Positions 6,984-9,683 of a stretch of 9,683 bases of DNA are shown one piece after another. The translations under genes and the position numbers were made by a program. The DNA comes from Candidatus Poribacteria bacterium (GTDB lineage: Bacteria; Poribacteria; WGA-4E; WGA-3G), in NCBI GenBank assembly GCA_028818995.1, contig JAPPMR010000130.1, positions 1-9,683 of the forward strand. The letters run 5' to 3'. The notes beneath the pieces were generated by a model. The model was not told the DNA's origin. It saw only the letters and a list, made by a program, of their open reading frames with translations, and did not search any database. The stretch's first letter is position 1. Each line of letters begins with the position of its first letter.

Positions 6984-7013
6984 TGTTGCAGGACTTTAGC
7001 AAGTCCTGCAACA
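6984..7013. repeat. Perfect 13-bp hairpin between the sigma factor gene and larC
   Basis: TGTTGCAGGACTT (6984-6996) and AAGTCCTGCAACA (7001-7013) are perfectly complementary around the tetraloop TAGC. It lies 57 nt after the sigma stop and 37 nt before the larC ribosome binding site. Neither side has a T-tract, so it does not look like a standard intrinsic terminator. It may be an intergenic repetitive element, a 3'-end stabiliser or a leader hairpin; one window cannot decide. Confidence 0.7.
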
Positions 7014-7050
7014 ACTAATAGACATTTCACCTCAATCCAACCGCTCAACT

Positions 7051-7056
7051 AAAGGA
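7051..7056 (+). promoter_or_regulatory. Ribosome binding site that sets the TTG start of larC
   Basis: AAAGGA lies 8 nt before the TTG at 7065. The protein from this TTG begins MKIIYFDCFSGISGDM, the expected extreme N-terminus of LarC, so the rare start codon is well supported. Confidence 0.75.
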
Positions 7057-7064
7057 ATCCCCGA

Positions 7065-8291
7065 TTGAAAATCATATACTTTGACTGTTTCTCTGGTATT
7101 AGTGGTGATATGGTTCTCGGTGCTGTTGTTGATGCAGGAGTTGATCCAGATGTCCTGTCAAACGAACTCGCGAAACTAAAATTAGAAACCGAATTCAGTC
7201 TCCATTTCCAGAAAGCAACAAAACACGGTATCACCGGAACGCAAGCAGTAGTTGAGACTCCTGAAAATTCACACGGAGGACATCACCATAAACATGACCA
7301 CGGTCCCAGTAGACACCTATCTGAGATTTTTGATCTGCTTGATACAAGTGACCTCAAAACGAGCATCCGTGATACTGCTAAACAGATATTTGACAGACTT
7401 GCTGAAGCCGAAGCGAAAGTACACGACACTGACAAAGCCAAAGTACATTTACACGAGGTCAGTGGGATTGACTCTATCGTGGACATCGTTGGTGCTGTCA
7501 TCGGTTTCGAACAACTCGGTGCTGAAGAGATTTACGCTTCGCCTCTCTCACTTGGTCGCGGTTTTGTTAAATGTGCCCACGGTATGATGCCTGTACCTGT
7601 GCCGGGCACGATGGAACTTTTACACGGAGTTCCAATCCGTCAAACCGAAATTCCCAAAGAATTAGTTACGCCTACGGGTGCTGCCATCATCACTACACTT
7701 GCCAAAGATTTTGGCGTTATGCCTAATATGACCATCAATCAAATTGGATACGGTGCTGGCACCAGAGATCTTGATATGCAGCCAAATCTCCTTCGCATCT
7801 GTATCGGTGAAAAATCTCCTTCAAACAACATTAAACATAGACACGACCCTGCCCTCGGTTTTAGTGACAGCATAGAAATCATTGAAACGAATGTAGATGA
7901 CATGTCCCCAGAAATTTCCGGCTATGTGATGGACAAGCTTTTGGAACACGGTGCTTTAGATGTATTCTTCGTCCCTATTCTTATGAAGAAAGGCAGAGCT
8001 GCCATAAAGATAAATGTACTTTGTTCATCCAGCACAAGAGACCTATTGATAAAAACACTTCTAACAGAAACAACAACCTTCGGTGTTCGATTCTACACTG
8101 CTGACCGTGTTATCCTTAATCGTGATTATGTGGAAATCAATACCGAATGGGGACCCGTTCGAGCTAAACGCGGTTACTTAAACGGTGATCTAATCAAAAC
8201 AATTCCAGAGTATGAGGATTGTAAATCTCTTGCCGAACAAAACAGTGTTTCTCTCCAATCTGTCTTTCAAGAGGCACTTCGTAAGATTTAA
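7065..8291 (+). CDS. larC: LarC, nickel insertion protein for the nickel-pincer cofactor
   Basis: LarC is the CTP-dependent cyclometallase that inserts nickel in the last step of nickel-pincer nucleotide synthesis, after LarB and LarE; the cofactor serves lactate racemase LarA and its relatives. The 408 residues start with the hallmark FDCFSGISGDM (6-16). A His-rich, probable nickel-handling loop, HGGHHHKHDHG, lies at 70-80. HLHEVSGIDSIVDIVG (128-143), VPVPGT (177-182) and TPTGAA (202-207) follow, all typical of the N-terminal domain. The C-terminal domain shows ETNVDDMSPE (274-283), MKKGRAAIK (307-315) and GVRFY (340-344). Both domains are in one continuous frame, unlike the lactobacillal gene, where LarC1 and LarC2 are joined by programmed frameshifting. 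The start is TTG with a good ribosome binding site. No larA, larB or larE is next to it, so the rest of the pathway must lie elsewhere. It is convergent with recQ. Confidence 0.93.
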   Translation: MKIIYFDCFSGISGDMVLGAVVDAGVDPDVLSNELAKLKLETEFSLHFQKATKHGITGTQAVVETPENSHGGHHHKHDHGPSRHLSEIFDLLDTSDLKTSIRDTAKQIFDRLAEAEAKVHDTDKAKVHLHEVSGIDSIVDIVGAVIGFEQLGAEEIYASPLSLGRGFVKCAHGMMPVPVPGTMELLHGVPIRQTEIPKELVTPTGAAIITTLAKDFGVMPNMTINQIGYGAGTRDLDMQPNLLRICIGEKSPSNNIKHRHDPALGFSDSIEIIETNVDDMSPEISGYVMDKLLEHGALDVFFVPILMKKGRAAIKINVLCSSSTRDLLIKTLLTETTTFGVRFYTADRVILNRDYVEINTEWGPVRAKRGYLNGDLIKTIPEYEDCKSLAEQNSVSLQSVFQEALRKI

Positions 8292-8355
8292 ACCCAGGCA
8301 GGCGAGTCAATATAATCCGTCCGTGAATAGAGGAAAATAAAGTCCACGCAAAAGG
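8292..8355. other. Short gap between convergent larC and recQ
   Basis: These 64 nt separate the larC stop from the recQ stop. I find no stable hairpin followed by a T-run on either strand, so termination of both genes is unexplained by sequence. Confidence 0.5.
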
Positions 8356-9683
8356 TTACATCATAGCATTTGTGGAGCAGTTATCACATTTCTTACACCG
8401 ATAATCCTCTGATACCTCCTTCTCCCCAAAATAGTCACGAATAAATTTCATTCTACACTCAGCAGATAACGCATAGCGGTCCATTTTATCAATCATACTT
8501 TGTTTGTTTTTTACAAAGTCTCCAAGCCCCATCTGTTCCTCAGAAAGAGTCGACAAAAGTTCGCTATCTTGTAGCAATTCGATTAACATGAGATCATCTT
8601 TACCCCAATACAGAAGGTGTCCCTCACTTTGAAGTTCAGCGAGTTGTTCCATGACCCACTTTGGACTCAGTTCAAGGTCTCGGCAAAAACTCAAAATATC
8701 TGTCACTCGTCGTTGACGCAGATGTGTATAAAGTTCAGACTGACCTGATGTCCCGTCTGTAGGTTGCGTTCTCAACCGGATGGAAATTTGAGACGGAACG
8801 TTATACCATCTTTTTAGAAAACGGAGTTCTTGTTTTTCCAGATAGGAAAGTCCAACCTGTATTTTTGCTTGGGTAAAGCCAACCTCTAACTCCAATTCAT
8901 CCATCGCCACCAAACGATATTGCCCTGTCCCTTTCAAATTTTCAAGGGTTCGCAATAGTTTTAGGAGTGAAGGTTTATCGGGAGCATTCTCTTTGATGAA
9001 CCATTTATGTAACTTTCTATCTTCATGAAAATAAAATAAAAGACAATCTGAATCTTTTTCATCTCTGCCAGCGCGTCCAATTTCTTGACAGTATTCCTCC
9101 AAGGTGCCGGTCATCGTCCAATGAATGATATACCGGATATTCGGTTTATCAATACCCATACCAAAAGCATTTGTAGCAACAACAATGTCTAATCCATTTC
9201 CGCTGTCATCAAAAAACGCTTCCTGTATCTGTTTGCGTTCGTGCAGCTCACGCCCTGCATGGTAAAAATCGACACGGTATCCTTGATCTTGAAGAAACTT
9301 GGCAATTTCTTCTGTTTCTCTTCTACGTCCGGCATAGATAATACCATTTCCTTTTAGCGTTTTCATTTTTTCTTCAAGCAAGGAATATTTCTGTTTCTCT
9401 TCTTCGATCTCGTGAACCGATAGCCTCAGATTAGGTCGTGCAATACACTCTACAAATGGTCGTGGTTCTGGAATTTTCAGAATTTCCAGAATATCTTCTC
9501 GGATGTCTGGCGGTGCAGTTGCTGTGAAAAGGGCAATTGCCCGCGGATAAAGTGTGTCAATAGCATCACAGATTGAAAGATAAGCACGACGAAAATCGTG
9601 CCCCCACTGCGAAATACAATGCGCCTCATCAATGACGAATAGAGAAATAAGCACAGAATTCAGAATATCTAAAAACCTACGGC
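8356..9683 (-). CDS. recQ: RecQ-family ATP-dependent DNA helicase, C-terminal part (5' end outside the window)
   Basis: A superfamily 2, 3'-5' DNA helicase of recombination and replication-fork repair. The frame is open to the right edge, giving 441 visible residues; the Walker A lobe is missing only because the window ends. Counting from the first visible residue, motif II is DEAH (18-21) followed by the RecQ loop ISQWGHDFR. Motif III is TATAPP (53-58). The second RecA lobe has IIYAGRRRE (114-122), motif V ATNAFGMGIDKP (169-180) and motif VI QEIGRAGRD (199-207). Cys409, Cys429, Cys432 and Cys435 (spacing C-x19-C-x2-C-x2-C) form the RecQ zinc site, here at the very C-terminus. About 170 residues, probably including winged-helix elements, separate them from the helicase core; in E. 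coli RecQ the zinc site comes straight after the helicase. No HRDC domain follows. The apparent GTG start at 9654 is internal. Confidence 0.92.
   Translation of the reverse strand, partial: RRFLDILNSVLISLFVIDEAHCISQWGHDFRRAYLSICDAIDTLYPRAIALFTATAPPDIREDILEILKIPEPRPFVECIARPNLRLSVHEIEEEKQKYSLLEEKMKTLKGNGIIYAGRRRETEEIAKFLQDQGYRVDFYHAGRELHERKQIQEAFFDDSGNGLDIVVATNAFGMGIDKPNIRYIIHWTMTGTLEEYCQEIGRAGRDEKDSDCLLFYFHEDRKLHKWFIKENAPDKPSLLKLLRTLENLKGTGQYRLVAMDELELEVGFTQAKIQVGLSYLEKQELRFLKRWYNVPSQISIRLRTQPTDGTSGQSELYTHLRQRRVTDILSFCRDLELSPKWVMEQLAELQSEGHLLYWGKDDLMLIELLQDSELLSTLSEEQMGLGDFVKNKQSMIDKMDRYALSAECRMKFIRDYFGEKEVSEDYRCKKCDNCSTNAMM

Noticed and set aside
6984..7013. The strong hairpin as an ordinary intrinsic terminator
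   Set aside because: No T-run follows the stem on either strand, so it is listed as an inverted repeat of unknown role.
7252..7587. A second plus-strand frame inside larC, considered as a frameshift product like lactobacillal LarC1/LarC2
   Set aside because: LarC reads through both domains in one frame; the alternative frame shows no LarC motifs and is a shadow.
9652..9654. GTG at 9654 as the recQ start
   Set aside because: The frame stays open to the window edge and the upstream codons (RRFLDILNS) fit the RecQ sequence just before the DEAH motif, so the start is outside the window.
1..9683. A defence island, toxin-antitoxin pair or mobile element linking these genes
   Set aside because: No nuclease, transposase, integrase, toxin or terminal repeats are visible; RecQ and the RNA kinase are not next to each other or to any partner that would suggest a joint system.

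Overview
This window reads as ordinary chromosomal DNA from a moderately AT-rich, uncultured-type bacterium. It holds six recognisable protein genes, with no rRNA, tRNA, insertion sequence, prophage or CRISPR array. A Clp1-type RNA kinase, a large RpoD-like sigma factor with unusual N-terminal domains, a single-ORF LarC and a RecQ with displaced zinc cysteines would suit a deep-branching lineage such as Candidatus Poribacteria or a relative. That placement is a guess from gene content and style; nothing in the window proves it.

Layout. 1-152: leader, possibly with the last codons of an upstream gene. 153-4088 (+): a three-gene block of sppA-type signal peptide peptidase, Clp1/Grc3-like P-loop polynucleotide kinase and MsbA-like ABC exporter. 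The gaps are short (12 and 39 nt), and the second gene's ribosome binding site overlaps the first gene's stop codon. 4089-4429: noncoding, with a rho-independent-like hairpin facing the minus-strand gene. 4430-5005 (-): pentapeptide-repeat protein. 5006-5249: divergent promoter region. 5250-6926 (+): sigma-70 family factor. 6927-7064: gap with a perfect 13-bp hairpin. 7065-8291 (+): larC, starting at TTG. 8356-9683 (-): the C-terminal part of a RecQ helicase that runs off the right edge, convergent with larC.

The genes do not form one evident pathway. SppA and the ABC exporter are envelope functions; the kinase sits between them without an RNA ligase or nuclease partner. LarC has no larA, larB or larE neighbour. 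The most interesting signal is inside the sigma factor: region 1.2 plus spacer plus region 2 appears twice in tandem, offset by about 186 residues. The first copy has lost the promoter-melting tryptophans, while the second keeps them. I see no defence island or clear new multigene system.
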